Shown here: positions 1-9,422 of the stretch, piece after piece | Layout: the number at the start of each line of letters is the position of its first letter | How positions within the stretch are numbered: position 1 is the first letter of the stretch | Assembly (NCBI RefSeq): GCF_900099645.1 | Contig: NZ_FMTL01000002.1 | Span: 1,118,334 to 1,182,333 of the forward strand | Direction of reading: 5' to 3' | DNA length: 64,000 nucleotides | DNA from: Pseudomonas peli | GTDB lineage: Bacteria; Pseudomonadota; Gammaproteobacteria; Pseudomonadales; Pseudomonadaceae | The notes under the pieces: model-generated | Databases searched by the model: none | The model's input: only the letters and a program-made list of their open reading frames with translations | What the model was told of the DNA's origin: nothing | Translations under genes and position numbers: made by a program

Positions 1-1770
1 GATTCGGCCACGCTGGGCACTGTTCAGGCTGGCGTCGAGCTTGAGCTGTTGCAGACGTTGATCGTCATAGGCCAGGCGCTCACCTTGCAGCTGCAACTGG
101 CCCTGGGGTGCTTGCAGACTCCCAGCCAGGTCCAGCTGACCATTAAGGTGCCCCTGCAAGCCTGGCCAAAGCTGCCCCAATCGCGGCATCGCTAGTAATA
201 ACCGGCCGCTCAGCTGTTGCTGCAAGGCGGCCTGACCGCTGATGCGGTTATCACCCAGGCGGATATCCAGGGCACTCAGCTCGCCCTGCTCCAGGTCACC
301 GGCAAACTTCGCCAGCAGCTTGGCCGGCTGACCACGCAGGCGGCCGGTGAGGTCGATGTCGGCGTTAAGGTTAAGCTGCTGATTGATCAAGCTGCCTGAG
401 CTGTTCAAAGGGCCCGCCAGGCTGCCGGGTAACTCGGCCAGCCAGTAGGCTGGATCAAGCTGACTCAACTGCAGGCGCACATCCCAACTCAGCTGCTCGG
501 CAAAACCCAAGCTGACCTGGCCTTCGGCGCGGCCTTGGCCGGCCTGCATACGCAGCTCTGGCAGATACAGCTTCTGTAGATCGCCACTCAGCGGGCTTTG
601 CAGGCTAAACGCGCCGGCAGGGCCATCCAGCTCGGCAGCGAAATGCCCGAGGTAGTTGCCATCCTGATAAGCCAGCTCGCCATTAAGCACCCGCAACGCC
701 ACAGGCGCTGGCTCGTCCAGCGGATAAAGGCGCTGCCAGGGGAAGCTCTGCCAGTTGAAGCGGCTATACAGGCTCAGACCTTGCTGCCAGTTCAGCTCGC
801 CGCTGAGCTGTACCTGCTGCTCCGGTTCGGCGGTCAAGCTCAGGTTGCTGATGGCCGCGCCGTCAGCCTTGAGCAGCCCCGCCAGCGCCATAGCAATAAG
901 CCCTTCAGTTGCTGGCAGGCTGGCACTGCCGATGATCTGATAGCCGGCCTGCAAATCGCCCTGGGCATTTAGCTCAACCTGCTCAAGGTTAAGGGTGTCG
1001 GGCAGCTCAGCGCTGGCTTTGAAGCTGGCGACCTGCAAGCGCAGTTGCGCCGGCAGGTGTTCAGCCAAAGGCTGTACCCAACCGCTCAGTTCGCCGGTCA
1101 GATAGCCGCTGCTTCTGGCTGTCAGTTGCACCTGCTCGCGCAGCTCACCGTTGAGCTGCAGCGCCACCGGCCAAGCCTGCTGCTCGGGCGCCGGCAATTG
1201 CAGTTGTCCGCTCAGTTGCAGCGGCCAGTTGCCGGAGGTTTGCACCTGGCCCTGCAACGCCACCTGCAGATCGGCGGTAGCCAGGCTGAGGTTGTCAATC
1301 TGAATACCCTTTGCAGTCCAGCGCGCGGCCAGCTGCAAGCCTTGCAACTGTTCGACGCCATTGAGCTGCAGGCTGTCGATCTGCACCTGCCCCAGTTGCA
1401 ACGCCAGCGGCAGGCTCAGGTCCGGCAGACTGAATGGCTCGCTGCTGGGCTGTTCATCATCCGGGAAAACCAAGCTGATCGGCCCGCTGCGCAGTTGCTC
1501 GATACACAACGTCAAGCGTAACAGGCAGGTAGGCGACCAATCCAGGCTAGGCGCCATTACCTCCACGCTATTCTCGCCTTGTTGCCAGCGCAGCTGTGTC
1601 GCGCTCCAGCTACCGCCTAGGCGGCCATCGAAGTCGTCAACCTGCAAGCCCGGCACCTGCGCCAATAACCAGCGGCTGCCGCCCAGGGTGCCCAGTAGCA
1701 GGCTCAGGCTGATTGCCAGCACAAGCAGCAGGCCCAGCAGACTGAACAGCCCATAACGTAACCAGCGCAT
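1..1770 (-). CDS. tamB: TamB, translocation and assembly module inner-membrane protein (partial, 3' end outside window)
   Basis: Only the first 590 codons lie in the window; the frame is open to base 1. The protein starts with an uncleaved hydrophobic anchor (MRWLRYGLFSLLGLLLVLAI), then a GGSRWLLAQVPGLQVD segment typical of TamB, then a long run of beta-rich repeats heavy in L, Q and G. TamB is a periplasm-spanning AsmA-like protein that works with the outer-membrane barrel TamA, probably in lipid transport or outer-membrane biogenesis. Its ATG shares one base with the tamA stop (TGATG), so the two are translationally coupled. The full-length protein in this family is usually above 1200 residues, so roughly half is missing here because of the window edge, not a mutation. 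Confidence 0.9.
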   Translation of the reverse strand, partial: MRWLRYGLFSLLGLLLVLAISLSLLLGTLGGSRWLLAQVPGLQVDDFDGRLGGSWSATQLRWQQGENSVEVMAPSLDWSPTCLLRLTLCIEQLRSGPISLVFPDDEQPSSEPFSLPDLSLPLALQLGQVQIDSLQLNGVEQLQGLQLAARWTAKGIQIDNLSLATADLQVALQGQVQTSGNWPLQLSGQLQLPAPEQQAWPVALQLNGELREQVQLTARSSGYLTGELSGWVQPLAEHLPAQLRLQVASFKASAELPDTLNLEQVELNAQGDLQAGYQIIGSASLPATEGLIAMALAGLLKADGAAISNLSLTAEPEQQVQLSGELNWQQGLSLYSRFNWQSFPWQRLYPLDEPAPVALRVLNGELAYQDGNYLGHFAAELDGPAGAFSLQSPLSGDLQKLYLPELRMQAGQGRAEGQVSLGFAEQLSWDVRLQLSQLDPAYWLAELPGSLAGPLNSSGSLINQQLNLNADIDLTGRLRGQPAKLLAKFAGDLEQGELSALDIRLGDNRISGQAALQQQLSGRLLLAMPRLGQLWPGLQGHLNGQLDLAGSLQAPQGQLQLQGERLAYDDQRLQQLKLDASLNSAQRGRI

Positions 1771-3497
1771 CACAGTTCCGGCCCCATGGAAAAATGCAGG
1801 CGCACGCCGCCCTGGTCATCCAATGGATGCGCCAGATCCAGGCGCAACGGTCCGAGTGGTGATACCCAACGCACGCCCAGACCCACGGCACTTTTCAGCG
1901 ACGGAAGCTGCAGCGAGTCAAAGGTATTGCCCTGATCGAAGAAGCTCGCCAAGCGCCAGCGCTCAGTCAGGCTGTATTGGTATTCCAGGCTGCTGGTAAA
2001 GAGGTAGCGCCCACCGATCTTGTCGCCGGCGCGGTTTTCCGGCGACAGGCTCTGGTAGTCATAGCCGCGCACGCTCTGGTCACCACCCGCGAAGAAGCGC
2101 AGGGACGGCGGCACCTTGGCAAACCCATCGGATTCAGTGCCACCCACCTGCACCCGCCCCAGCAGTCGATGGCGCTTGAATACGGTGGTCAGACCCTTGA
2201 GTTGGATATTGCCGTGCAGCACATTGGCATCGGACAACAACCCCTTGGCCGCGCCGGACAGATCAAACTGCAGGCGGTAGCCGTGGTTGGGGTCGATCTG
2301 GTTATCACTCTGCAGGTAGGAATAACTCAGGCCTGGCATCAGCAGCGTGCTGGTCCCCGCGTCATCGCCCAGGTCGTACTGCTCGTGCTGCCATTTCAGC
2401 GACAACACGCGCTGCCAGCCGCTGTCGAGCTTGCTGTGCCATTCCGGGCCGACAGTCAGCAGACGGCTGCTGCTGTCGGTATTGGCCAGGTCTTCGGCCT
2501 GATAGCCGCCGGCCACCCGCAATTTATCGGTCAGCGGCGGATCGAGCGGCACGTCATACCACAGGCCAACATTCTGCCGCGGCGCTGACAGTTCGAATTC
2601 TGCGCCATAGCTATGCCCTTGTGGATTGGCCCAGTGCCGCGTCCAGTTGGCCCGGCCACGCGGCCCCACGTCGGTGGAAAAACCCAAGCCCAGGCCCATG
2701 CTGCGTGGCTTGCGCGCCTGCAATTGAACCTGCACAGGGATCTGTTCACCACTGGCAGTACTGGGGTTGGCATCCACCTGCACCGACTCGAAATAACCAC
2801 TGGAGCGCAGCGCCTGATACAGCTCGGCAATCAGTGCCGAGTCATAGGGCGTATCCGCCGGGAACGGCACCATGCGCTGCAGCAATTGCTCATTAAAGGG
2901 CGCATCGCCGACAAAACTCACCGCGCCCAATTGATAGCGTGGGCCGCTGAGATAGATCAGTTCGATATCGGCAACCCCGGCCTCGGGGTCGATTGTGAGT
3001 TTTTGACGACTAAAGCGCCCGGCGAAGAAGCCATAACGCGAAGCCTGATTCTGAATTTCGCGCTTCGCGGCGTCGTACTGACCGTGGTTAAGTTGTGCCC
3101 CACTCCGCAATTGCGGGTCATAGGGCGTTCGAAAGGCGCGCAGTTGCGCCGCTGGGCCTTCGACGCGCACCACCACATCACGCAAACGCACCGGTTCACC
3201 CGGCTGAATGCGTACGGTCAGGCGCGGTGTTGCGCCCTCGCTGACTTCAGTCGTGATCTGCGCCTGGTAGAAACCCAGAGCATGGGCGGCTTTCTCTGCC
3301 TGGTTTTCGGCGACCCGACGAAAGCGCTGCAAGGCTTCGGCATCACGCTCACCCAAGCTGCCGATGTAGCCCTCGATATTGCTTTTCAGCGCGCTGTTGG
3401 CAGGCTCAACCCGCACACGCAACTGTGCTTCGGCCAGGGCCGTAGCACTCAGCAGCAGAAGAAACAGCGCGGTGAAAAGGTGGAGAGAAACAGGCAT
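1770..3497 (-). CDS. tamA: TamA, outer-membrane Omp85-family barrel protein
   Basis: The product is 575 residues. A signal peptide (about residues 1-22, ending ATALA) is followed by POTRA-like domains (about 25-255) and a C-terminal 16-strand-type barrel (about 265-575) carrying Omp85 features such as FAGGDQSVRGYDYQSL (around 465) and LGVRWVSPLGPLRLDLA near the end. TamA sits in the outer membrane and pairs with TamB. The length matches the family and the downstream tamB overlap supports the assignment. The start ATG at 3497 directly precedes the signal peptide. No regulatory site was recognised upstream. Confidence 0.93.
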   Translation of the reverse strand: MPVSLHLFTALFLLLLSATALAEAQLRVRVEPANSALKSNIEGYIGSLGERDAEALQRFRRVAENQAEKAAHALGFYQAQITTEVSEGATPRLTVRIQPGEPVRLRDVVVRVEGPAAQLRAFRTPYDPQLRSGAQLNHGQYDAAKREIQNQASRYGFFAGRFSRQKLTIDPEAGVADIELIYLSGPRYQLGAVSFVGDAPFNEQLLQRMVPFPADTPYDSALIAELYQALRSSGYFESVQVDANPSTASGEQIPVQVQLQARKPRSMGLGLGFSTDVGPRGRANWTRHWANPQGHSYGAEFELSAPRQNVGLWYDVPLDPPLTDKLRVAGGYQAEDLANTDSSSRLLTVGPEWHSKLDSGWQRVLSLKWQHEQYDLGDDAGTSTLLMPGLSYSYLQSDNQIDPNHGYRLQFDLSGAAKGLLSDANVLHGNIQLKGLTTVFKRHRLLGRVQVGGTESDGFAKVPPSLRFFAGGDQSVRGYDYQSLSPENRAGDKIGGRYLFTSSLEYQYSLTERWRLASFFDQGNTFDSLQLPSLKSAVGLGVRWVSPLGPLRLDLAHPLDDQGGVRLHFSMGPEL

Positions 3498-3560
3498 GAG
3501 GGCGATGCTAGCACGAGCTCAGGGCCGACTTAGAGCACCAGTGCGGGCAAATAGTTGCGA

Positions 3561-3586
3561 CTCGATGTGTCTGTAGACACACCGAG
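3561..3586. terminator. Stem-loop between tamA and the GNAT gene, possible terminator
   Basis: An 11-bp stem with one mismatch (CTCG-A-TGTGTC / GACACA-C-CGAG) closes a TGTA tetraloop. It lies just behind the stop of the minus-strand acetyltransferase and before tamA. There is no clear T-tract on either strand, so intrinsic termination is only a guess. Confidence 0.35.
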
Positions 3587-3596
3587 CAGGCCGTTA

Positions 3597-4238
3597 TCAG
3601 GCACTGGCCTTGATTGCCAGTTGCGGACTTGGATGGAAGAAAACGTGCTCGATAATCGGGCCGATGGCCACTTCCCCAATCTCTTCGTACCCCTGGCGCT
3701 TATAGAAATCCAGGTAATGCGAATTTCCGGTATCCAGCACCACGCCCTGGGAACTGGCGTCTTCGGCGCACCAGTTGTGCAGTGCTTCAAGCAGTTGCTC
3801 GCCAAGGTTTTTGCCCTGGTATTCCGGATGAATGCCCAGCAGCGGCAACACGTGGTAGGGCCCCGGCGGCAGGCAGGCGATCACTGCATCGTGGTATTCC
3901 AGATAGCGCTTGGTGCAACGGAAGCCGGTGGTCAGCAGCATGCGCATGCGCCAGCCCCAGCTTTCGGTGATGTCCATGCGCCGCTGTGGCGGAGCGATCA
4001 ACGCCATGCCGATCAGTCGATCGTCGATAAGCAAGCCAATCGCCGGCAGGTCTTCGGCAAAGTGCTGCTGCACCAGCTCACGTACCGTGGCGCGTACGCG
4101 CTGGTCATAGCCTGGCCGCTCGGCTTCAAACAGGTAGGCAAAGGTGGGGTCGTGACGATAGGCGTGATACAGCAGCGAGCGTGCTTCTCGGGCATAGCCA
4201 CTATCGAGCATACGTACTTCGGCGAGACTGTTGGGCAT
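3597..4238 (-). CDS. GNAT-family N-acetyltransferase
   Basis: The product is 213 residues. The acetyl-CoA binding core is visible near residues 130-150 (LPLLGIHPEYQGKNLGEQLL, a Q-x-x-G-x-G-like motif A) and the late strand VVLDTGNSHYLDFYKRQGYEEIGE (about 165-190), both typical of GNAT enzymes with LDT-N-x-x-x-x-x-FY. The substrate cannot be deduced. It is read divergently from xthA and stands alone. The start has no strong ribosome binding site but the N-terminal ML-x-S segment is plausible. Confidence 0.8.
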   Translation of the reverse strand: MPNSLAEVRMLDSGYAREARSLLYHAYRHDPTFAYLFEAERPGYDQRVRATVRELVQQHFAEDLPAIGLLIDDRLIGMALIAPPQRRMDITESWGWRMRMLLTTGFRCTKRYLEYHDAVIACLPPGPYHVLPLLGIHPEYQGKNLGEQLLEALHNWCAEDASSQGVVLDTGNSHYLDFYKRQGYEEIGEVAIGPIIEHVFFHPSPQLAIKASA

Positions 4239-4381
4239 CGAATTGACCTCTGTTGTTCTTGATTTACTGGGCCTGCAGCCACGTTAGCACCGCGCACTCT
4301 GCGCCGCCACAGGCTGGCCGGCAGGGCCGCTAATCGGCTAGCATCGCGGGCTTTCCAGAGCCACAGCCAGGACTGCCGCCC

Positions 4382-5197
4382 ATGAAGATCGTCTCCTTCA
4401 ATATCAATGGCCTGCGTGCACGCCCGCATCAACTGGCAGCATTGATCGAGAAACACCAGCCGGATGTGATCGGCCTGCAGGAAACCAAAGTTGCCGACGA
4501 GCAGTTCCCCGAGGCGGATATCCGTGAGCTCGGCTACCACGTGCACTACCATGGCCAGAAAGGCCATTACGGTGTCGCCCTACTCTCGCGCCAGGAACCA
4601 CTGAGCCTGCACAAGGGCTTTCCCGGCGACGCCGAAGACGCGCAGCGACGTTTTATCTACGGCACCTTCGCCGATGCCCAAGGCAACCCGGTGACGGTGA
4701 TGAACGGCTACTTTCCGCAAGGCGAAAGCCGCGAACATCCGACCAAGTTCCCGGCAAAACAGCGTTTCTATGCCGACCTGCAACAGCTGCTGCTGAGCCA
4801 GTTCAGCCCCGAGCAGGCGCTGGTGGTGATGGGTGATATCAATATTTCGCCGGAAGATTGCGACATCGGCATTGGTGAACCCAATCGTCTGCGCTGGCTG
4901 AAAACCGGCAAATGCAGCTTTCTGCCAGAAGAGCGCGAGTGGCTGGCCACCCTAAAGAACTGGGGCCTGGTTGACAGCTTCCGCCACCTCAACCCCACAG
5001 TGAATGACCGTTTCAGCTGGTTCGATTACCGCAGCCGCGGCTTCGAAGACGAACCCAAGCGCGGCCTGCGCATCGACGTGATTCTCGCCTCTCAGGCGTT
5101 GCAGGCGCGGATCAAGGACGCCGGCGTCGACTACGACCTGCGCGGCATGGAAAAGCCATCGGACCATGCCCCCATCTGGCTTGAATTGGCTCAGTAA
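4382..5197 (+). CDS. xthA: Exodeoxyribonuclease III (AP endonuclease family 1)
   Basis: The product is 271 residues, the normal size. It carries the ExoIII/APE1 signatures: N7 in [10 protein letters not shown], the metal ligand E34 in LQETK, D152 and N154 in GDINISPED, and the C-terminal D261-H262 of SDHAP. The enzyme nicks abasic sites and degrades DNA 3' to 5' in base excision repair. The gene is a single unit, divergent from the GNAT gene and closed by a strong intrinsic terminator. Confidence 0.95.
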   Translation: MKIVSFNINGLRARPHQLAALIEKHQPDVIGLQETKVADEQFPEADIRELGYHVHYHGQKGHYGVALLSRQEPLSLHKGFPGDAEDAQRRFIYGTFADAQGNPVTVMNGYFPQGESREHPTKFPAKQRFYADLQQLLLSQFSPEQALVVMGDINISPEDCDIGIGEPNRLRWLKTGKCSFLPEEREWLATLKNWGLVDSFRHLNPTVNDRFSWFDYRSRGFEDEPKRGLRIDVILASQALQARIKDAGVDYDLRGMEKPSDHAPIWLELAQ

Positions 5198-5223
5198 GCC
5201 TGCAATAGAGCCTTTATATAGAT

Positions 5224-5253
5224 AAGTGACTGTCATATTGCAGTCACTTTTTT
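5224..5253 (+). terminator. Intrinsic terminator behind xthA
   Basis: A perfect 9-bp stem (AAGTGACTG / CAGTCACTT) with an 8-base loop is followed by a run of T, the classical rho-independent form. It ends the xthA transcript 27 bases after the stop codon. Confidence 0.9.
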
Positions 5254-5301
5254 GTCTTATCGTCGCGGCACTTTCACTCACCCATATAAGGTGTTTGCCG
5301 C

Positions 5302-6684
5302 ATGCTGCGCGCCTCCTCTGCCTTCGAACGTGACACCTGGATTCGCACCGTCAGCTTTTTGCTGCTCGGCTCCATCTGCTACGCCCTGCCCTGGTCAGTA
5401 TTTGCCGCCCTGCCAGTCCCAAGCGACAACAGCAGCGTATTGCGCATACAGGGCTCAAACACCATTGGTGCGCGGTTGGGCCCGGCATTGGTCAAAGGCC
5501 TGCTCGAGGAACAAGGCCTGAGCGCAATCCGCGTCGAAGCAGGCAATGCAGAAAACGAGCAGACAATCATCGGCAAAACCACCGATGGCCGCAGTGTGAG
5601 CATCGAGGTAGCGGCCCATGGTTCGGGCACTGGGTTTACCTCACTGGCCGACGGCAGTGCTGAACTGGCGGCCTCGTCCCGGCCGATCAAGGACAGCGAA
5701 GCCACTAGCCTGCTGAACTTGGGCGACCTGAAAAGCGCCAGCGCCGAGCAGATCATCGCCCTCGATGGCCTGGCTATTATCCTGCACCCGAATAACCCGC
5801 TGGGCGCGCTGAACACGGCACAACTGGCACAGATATTCGCTGGCGAGATCAGCAACTGGTCGCAACTCGGCGCTCCGGCTGGCGCCATCACCCTGTACGC
5901 CCGAGATGACAAGTCCGGCACCTTCGACACGTTCAAGGAGCTGGTGCTGAGCGCCAACGGTAAAGCCTTGGCGGCCAGCGCCAAACGCTTTGAGTCGAGT
6001 GAAAAACTCTCCGACGCGGTCAGCCAGGACCCTAATGGCATCGGCTTTATCGGCCTGCCGTATATCCGCCAGGCCAAAGCGCTGGCGATTGCCGCGGGTG
6101 ATTCGCAACCCATGCTGCCAAGCCTGACCCTAATCGCCACCGAGGATTACCCGCTGTCGCGACGGTTGTTCTTCTACAACCAGCCAGAGTTGAACAACCC
6201 TTGGGGGCGCGCTCTGGTGCAGTTTGCTCATAGTCCGCGCGGCCAGGCGATCGTTGAACAGAGCGGATTTATTGCGCAGACCGTTCAAGCGGTAAAAATC
6301 CCCGTAAACCCGCAGATGCCGGCGAATTACCAAGAGCTGGCCGAGCATGCGCAACGTCTGTCGGTAAACTTCCGTTTTCAGGAAGGCAGCGCCACTCTCG
6401 ACAATAAAGCCCTGCGTGATCTCAACCGGCTGATGACCTACCTAAACGAGCAGAACAAGCTGCGCGATAAAGTGGTGCTGGTTGGGTTTGGCGATACCAA
6501 GGCTGACACCGCCCGCGCAGAACTGCTGTCGAAACTGCGCGCTATGGCAGTGCGCCGTGAACTGAACAAAGGTGGCGTGATCTTCCGCGACATCATCGGC
6601 CTGGGTGATGAGCTGCCAGTGGCCGCCAACAGCGGTGATGATGGGCGGATCAAGAACCGCCGGGTAGAAGTCTGGGTTTATTGA
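5302..6684 (+). CDS. Periplasmic phosphate-binding-like protein fused to a C-terminal OmpA domain
   Basis: The product is 460 residues. After a signal segment (about 12-36) comes a PstS-type phosphate-binding fold (about 45-320) with LRIQGSNTIGARL, GSGTGF, SSRPIKD and DKSGTFDTFKE motifs, which in PstS contact phosphate. Residues about 350-460 form an OmpA-like peptidoglycan-binding domain (NFRFQEGSATLD, GFGDTKAD, NRRVEVWVY). The fusion would tether the solute-binding domain to peptidoglycan. No pst transporter genes are next to it, so it is more likely a sensor, scavenger or extracellular binding protein than part of an ABC importer; this last point is inference. Confidence 0.85.
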   Translation: MLRASSAFERDTWIRTVSFLLLGSICYALPWSVFAALPVPSDNSSVLRIQGSNTIGARLGPALVKGLLEEQGLSAIRVEAGNAENEQTIIGKTTDGRSVSIEVAAHGSGTGFTSLADGSAELAASSRPIKDSEATSLLNLGDLKSASAEQIIALDGLAIILHPNNPLGALNTAQLAQIFAGEISNWSQLGAPAGAITLYARDDKSGTFDTFKELVLSANGKALAASAKRFESSEKLSDAVSQDPNGIGFIGLPYIRQAKALAIAAGDSQPMLPSLTLIATEDYPLSRRLFFYNQPELNNPWGRALVQFAHSPRGQAIVEQSGFIAQTVQAVKIPVNPQMPANYQELAEHAQRLSVNFRFQEGSATLDNKALRDLNRLMTYLNEQNKLRDKVVLVGFGDTKADTARAELLSKLRAMAVRRELNKGGVIFRDIIGLGDELPVAANSGDDGRIKNRRVEVWVY

Positions 6685-6794
6685 GCCTGGCTCAGCCCCC
6701 GCGTTGTTTGCAGGTATTGCTGCATTAGGCAGTGATTAACAACGCCGAGTGGCTAAGCTGAACAAACTTTCTCGCCTCTACTTGAGGTTCTGCC

Positions 6795-7544
6795 ATGCTC
6801 GCTACACCTCTGCGGTTGATCCTGCTACTGGCACTGCTGGTCGTACAAACCGTCCAGGCCGAGGTGTTCCGCGTGTTTGGCGCACACGACGGCTTCCCCA
6901 AATACTTTGAGGAGGATGGTGAGGCCAAGGGCATTGTCGTGGACATCAGTAAACACTGCCTGAACCAGATGCAGGTGCCCTACCAGATCCAGCTGCTGCC
7001 ATGGAAACGCGCCTACACCATGGCCGAACGCAGCGACGGCGGTGTAATTGGTTTGTCGATCAGTGATGAGCGCCTGGCTCTGTTCGACTTTTCCGAAGCA
7101 ATTTTCACCGAACATATCGTGCTGGTGGTGCAGAAAGGCCGCGAGTTTGCCTACCAGAACATCACTGACCTGAAAGACAAGCTGATCGGCGCCACTATCG
7201 GCACCAGCTATGGCACTGCCTATGACGAAGCCGTGGCCAACGGCACCCTGACCATCGTCGGTTTCAATGACACTCGCAGCGGCCTTGGCATGCTGCAGCG
7301 CGGGCGCATTGATGCGATCCTGGTCGGTTCCAGCGTTGATATCAGCCGGCTCGCCCAGAGCTGGCCTGGCTTGCAGCCCGATGCCTTCACAACGTTGCCA
7401 GTGCCGTTCAAGAGTGACAGCAAGCACATGGGCATCGCCAAAACGCTGAAGATGGGCTGGTTCCTCGAGCAGTTCAATCAGTGCCTGAAGAATGGCCACG
7501 ACACGGGCATTTTTGCCCCAATCATCTACCAATACAGCAATTAA
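6795..7544 (+). CDS. Periplasmic solute-binding protein, amino-acid type (SBP family 3-like)
   Basis: The product is 249 residues with a clear signal peptide (MLATPLRLILLLALLVVQTVQA). The mature part resembles extracellular solute-binding family 3 proteins (KGIVVDISKHCLNQM, LLPWKRAYTMAE, YGTAYDEAV). No permease or ATPase gene is adjacent. Such orphan proteins are common in Pseudomonas and may act as sensors or share a permease. The ligand is unknown. Confidence 0.78.
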   Translation: MLATPLRLILLLALLVVQTVQAEVFRVFGAHDGFPKYFEEDGEAKGIVVDISKHCLNQMQVPYQIQLLPWKRAYTMAERSDGGVIGLSISDERLALFDFSEAIFTEHIVLVVQKGREFAYQNITDLKDKLIGATIGTSYGTAYDEAVANGTLTIVGFNDTRSGLGMLQRGRIDAILVGSSVDISRLAQSWPGLQPDAFTTLPVPFKSDSKHMGIAKTLKMGWFLEQFNQCLKNGHDTGIFAPIIYQYSN

Positions 7545-7597
7545 ATCGCCCGCTCAGGTGCTTGCCAAGTTTGCTGCGAGAGCCTAATGCTTAGGCC

Positions 7598-7858
7598 ATG
7601 TCTGTGTTGGTGATTGCCGACATACACAGCCCTTTCAGGAGCATTAATCGTTTGAGCTCACCGAGCATTGTTATCGAGCCGCTGGCGCAGCGCGGCAAGC
7701 TGCGTTGGCAAGTGCGCATGGGTCGACGTAGCCTGATCTTCCATGAGGAGCACGCCGCCCGTGCCTTCGCTGCGCAACTGCATATGCGTTTGCTCTGGCT
7801 GCAAGAGCATGCCAACACGGATGATGAGTTTGCCCCGCCGGGCAAATCATACGAATAG
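7598..7858 (+). CDS. Small conserved-looking protein of unknown function
   Basis: The product is 86 residues from ATG 7598, rich in R, H and L, with no membrane segment. Codon use in the second half is like that of neighbouring genes. A better ribosome binding site (AGGAG at 7637-7641) precedes an in-frame TTG at 7652, which would give a 68-residue protein; that start may be the true one. No family was recognised. Confidence 0.55.
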   Translation: MSVLVIADIHSPFRSINRLSSPSIVIEPLAQRGKLRWQVRMGRRSLIFHEEHAARAFAAQLHMRLLWLQEHANTDDEFAPPGKSYE

Positions 7859-7880
7859 CCTGTGCTTTCTTTGCTAAGGG

Positions 7881-7919
7881 CTTTAGCCGCGACACGTTCA
7901 CGATCAATCGCGACTAAAG
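7881..7919. repeat. REP-like inverted repeat, degenerate
   Basis: The arms CTTTAGCCGCGA (7881-7892) and TCGCGACTAAAG (7908-7919) are complementary with one mismatch. The sequence resembles the GGCTTTAGCCGCGA core of intergenic REP elements of Pseudomonas. It lies between the small ORF and the terminator. Confidence 0.55.
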
Positions 7920-7980
7920 ACCTCCCCACATAGACTGGCAAACAACGACAGAGCATGCCTAAAACAGCACTGCCCACAAC

Positions 7981-8015
7981 GCACAAGGCCCGCAATTGCG
8001 GGCCTTGTGCGTTTT
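7981..8015 (+). terminator. Strong intrinsic terminator between convergent genes
   Basis: A perfect 13-bp GC-rich stem (GCACAAGGCCCGC / GCGGGCCTTGTGC) closes an AATT loop and is followed by GTTTT on the plus strand. It separates the rightward small ORF from the leftward acyl-CoA dehydrogenase and may also act on the latter, though the minus strand lacks a good T-tract. Confidence 0.85.
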
Positions 8016-8034
8016 CAGTGACGTGCCCGGCGCC

Positions 8035-9264
8035 TTAGCGGCTGGCTTTCATCACATCCTTGGACACGTACTTGCCGATCTCGAACTTGCCGATCGCCGC
8101 GCGATGCACTTCGTCCGGGCCGTCAGCCAGACGCAGGGTGCGCTGCATGGCGTACCAGTAGGCCAGCGGGAAGTCGTTGCTAACCCCTGCGCCGCCGTGA
8201 ATCTGGATGGCGCGGTCAATCACTTTCAGCGCCACGTTCGGTGCGACCACCTTGATCTGGGCGATCTCACTGGCGGCAATCTTGTTACCAACGGTGTCCA
8301 TCATGTACGCCGCGTTCAGCGTCAGCAGACGTGCCATGTTGATTTCCATGCGCGAGTCGGCGATGTGATCAATGTTGCCGCCCAGACGCGCCAGCGGTTT
8401 GCCGAAGGCGGTGCGGCTGATGGAGCGCTCGCACATCAACTTCAGTGCGCGCTCGGCCATGCCGATGGAGCGCATGCAGTGGTGAATACGGCCTGGGCCA
8501 AGGCGACCTTGAGCAATTTCGAAGCCACGGCCCTCACCCAACAGCACGTTTTCGTAAGGTACACGGACGTTTTCGAACAGTACTTCGGCATGGCCGTGTG
8601 GCGCATCGTCGTAACCGAACACCGGCAGCGGACGCAGCACTTTCACGCCGGGGGCGTCCATCGGCACCAGAATCATCGAGTGCTGTGCATGGCGCGGGCC
8701 ATCCGGATTGGTCAGGCCCATGAAGATCATGATTTTGCAGCGCGGGTCGCACGCACCCGATGTCCACCATTTGCGGCCGTTGATCACCCACTCATCACCC
8801 TGACGCACAGCGCTGGCCTGCATATTGGTGGCATCGGAGGACGCTACACCGGGCTCGGTCATGGCGAAGGCGGAACGGATGGTGCCGTCCAGCAGCGGCT
8901 TGAGCCACTGCTCTTTCTGCGCTTCATTGGCATAGCGCACCAACACTTCCATGTTGCCGGTATCCGGCGCGGCGCAGTTGAACGGTTCAGCACCGATCAG
9001 CGAGCTGCCCATGATTTCCGCCAGCGGCGCGTATTCGGTGTTGGTCAGGCCGGCACCCAGCTCGGACTCCGGCAGAAACAGGTTCCACAGGCCTTCGGCT
9101 TTAGCCTTGGCTTTCAACTCTTCCATGATCGCGGTGGGCTGCCAGCGGTCGCCTTCATTGACCTGCTGCTCGAACACGGCTTCGGCTGGATAGACATGGG
9201 TCTCCATAAACGCGGTGACGCGCTCACGCAGCTGCTGAACCTTGGGGGAGTAGGCGAAATCCAT
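8035..9264 (-). CDS. Acyl-CoA dehydrogenase (ACAD10/11-like)
   Basis: The product is 409 residues, cytoplasmic and FAD-dependent. Visible features are the FAD/substrate loop [17 protein letters not shown] (about 145-160), WWTSG, the [21 protein letters not shown] helix (about 260-280) and the C-terminal [18 protein letters not shown] with [12 protein letters not shown]. This pattern is that of medium/long-chain acyl-CoA dehydrogenases of the ACAD10/11 group. It is transcribed divergently from a LysR regulator, which is a likely controller. The exact acyl chain is unknown. Confidence 0.88.
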   Translation of the reverse strand: MDFAYSPKVQQLRERVTAFMETHVYPAEAVFEQQVNEGDRWQPTAIMEELKAKAKAEGLWNLFLPESELGAGLTNTEYAPLAEIMGSSLIGAEPFNCAAPDTGNMEVLVRYANEAQKEQWLKPLLDGTIRSAFAMTEPGVASSDATNMQASAVRQGDEWVINGRKWWTSGACDPRCKIMIFMGLTNPDGPRHAQHSMILVPMDAPGVKVLRPLPVFGYDDAPHGHAEVLFENVRVPYENVLLGEGRGFEIAQGRLGPGRIHHCMRSIGMAERALKLMCERSISRTAFGKPLARLGGNIDHIADSRMEINMARLLTLNAAYMMDTVGNKIAASEIAQIKVVAPNVALKVIDRAIQIHGGAGVSNDFPLAYWYAMQRTLRLADGPDEVHRAAIGKFEIGKYVSKDVMKASR

Positions 9265-9422
9265 GATGGCTACCTTCTGACGCTAATTTTGGGGGAATTC
9301 GGTGAAGTGGAAATGATGCTAGAACAGGGCTTAGGATTTATCTAATCTATTCTCACCGTGTATAAACATTCATCACCGATATATGATCCACTGATACCGA
9401 CATCCTGCGGAGCGAGCGTGTA

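Noticed and set aside
2613..3533. 306-codon plus-strand ORF opposite tamA
   Set aside because: Shadow frame of tamA; tamA has signal peptide, POTRA and barrel features.
7996..9345. Long plus-strand open frame of 449 codons
   Set aside because: It is antisense to the acyl-CoA dehydrogenase, is rich in H, R and Q as shadow frames of GC-rich genes are, and starts inside a terminator.
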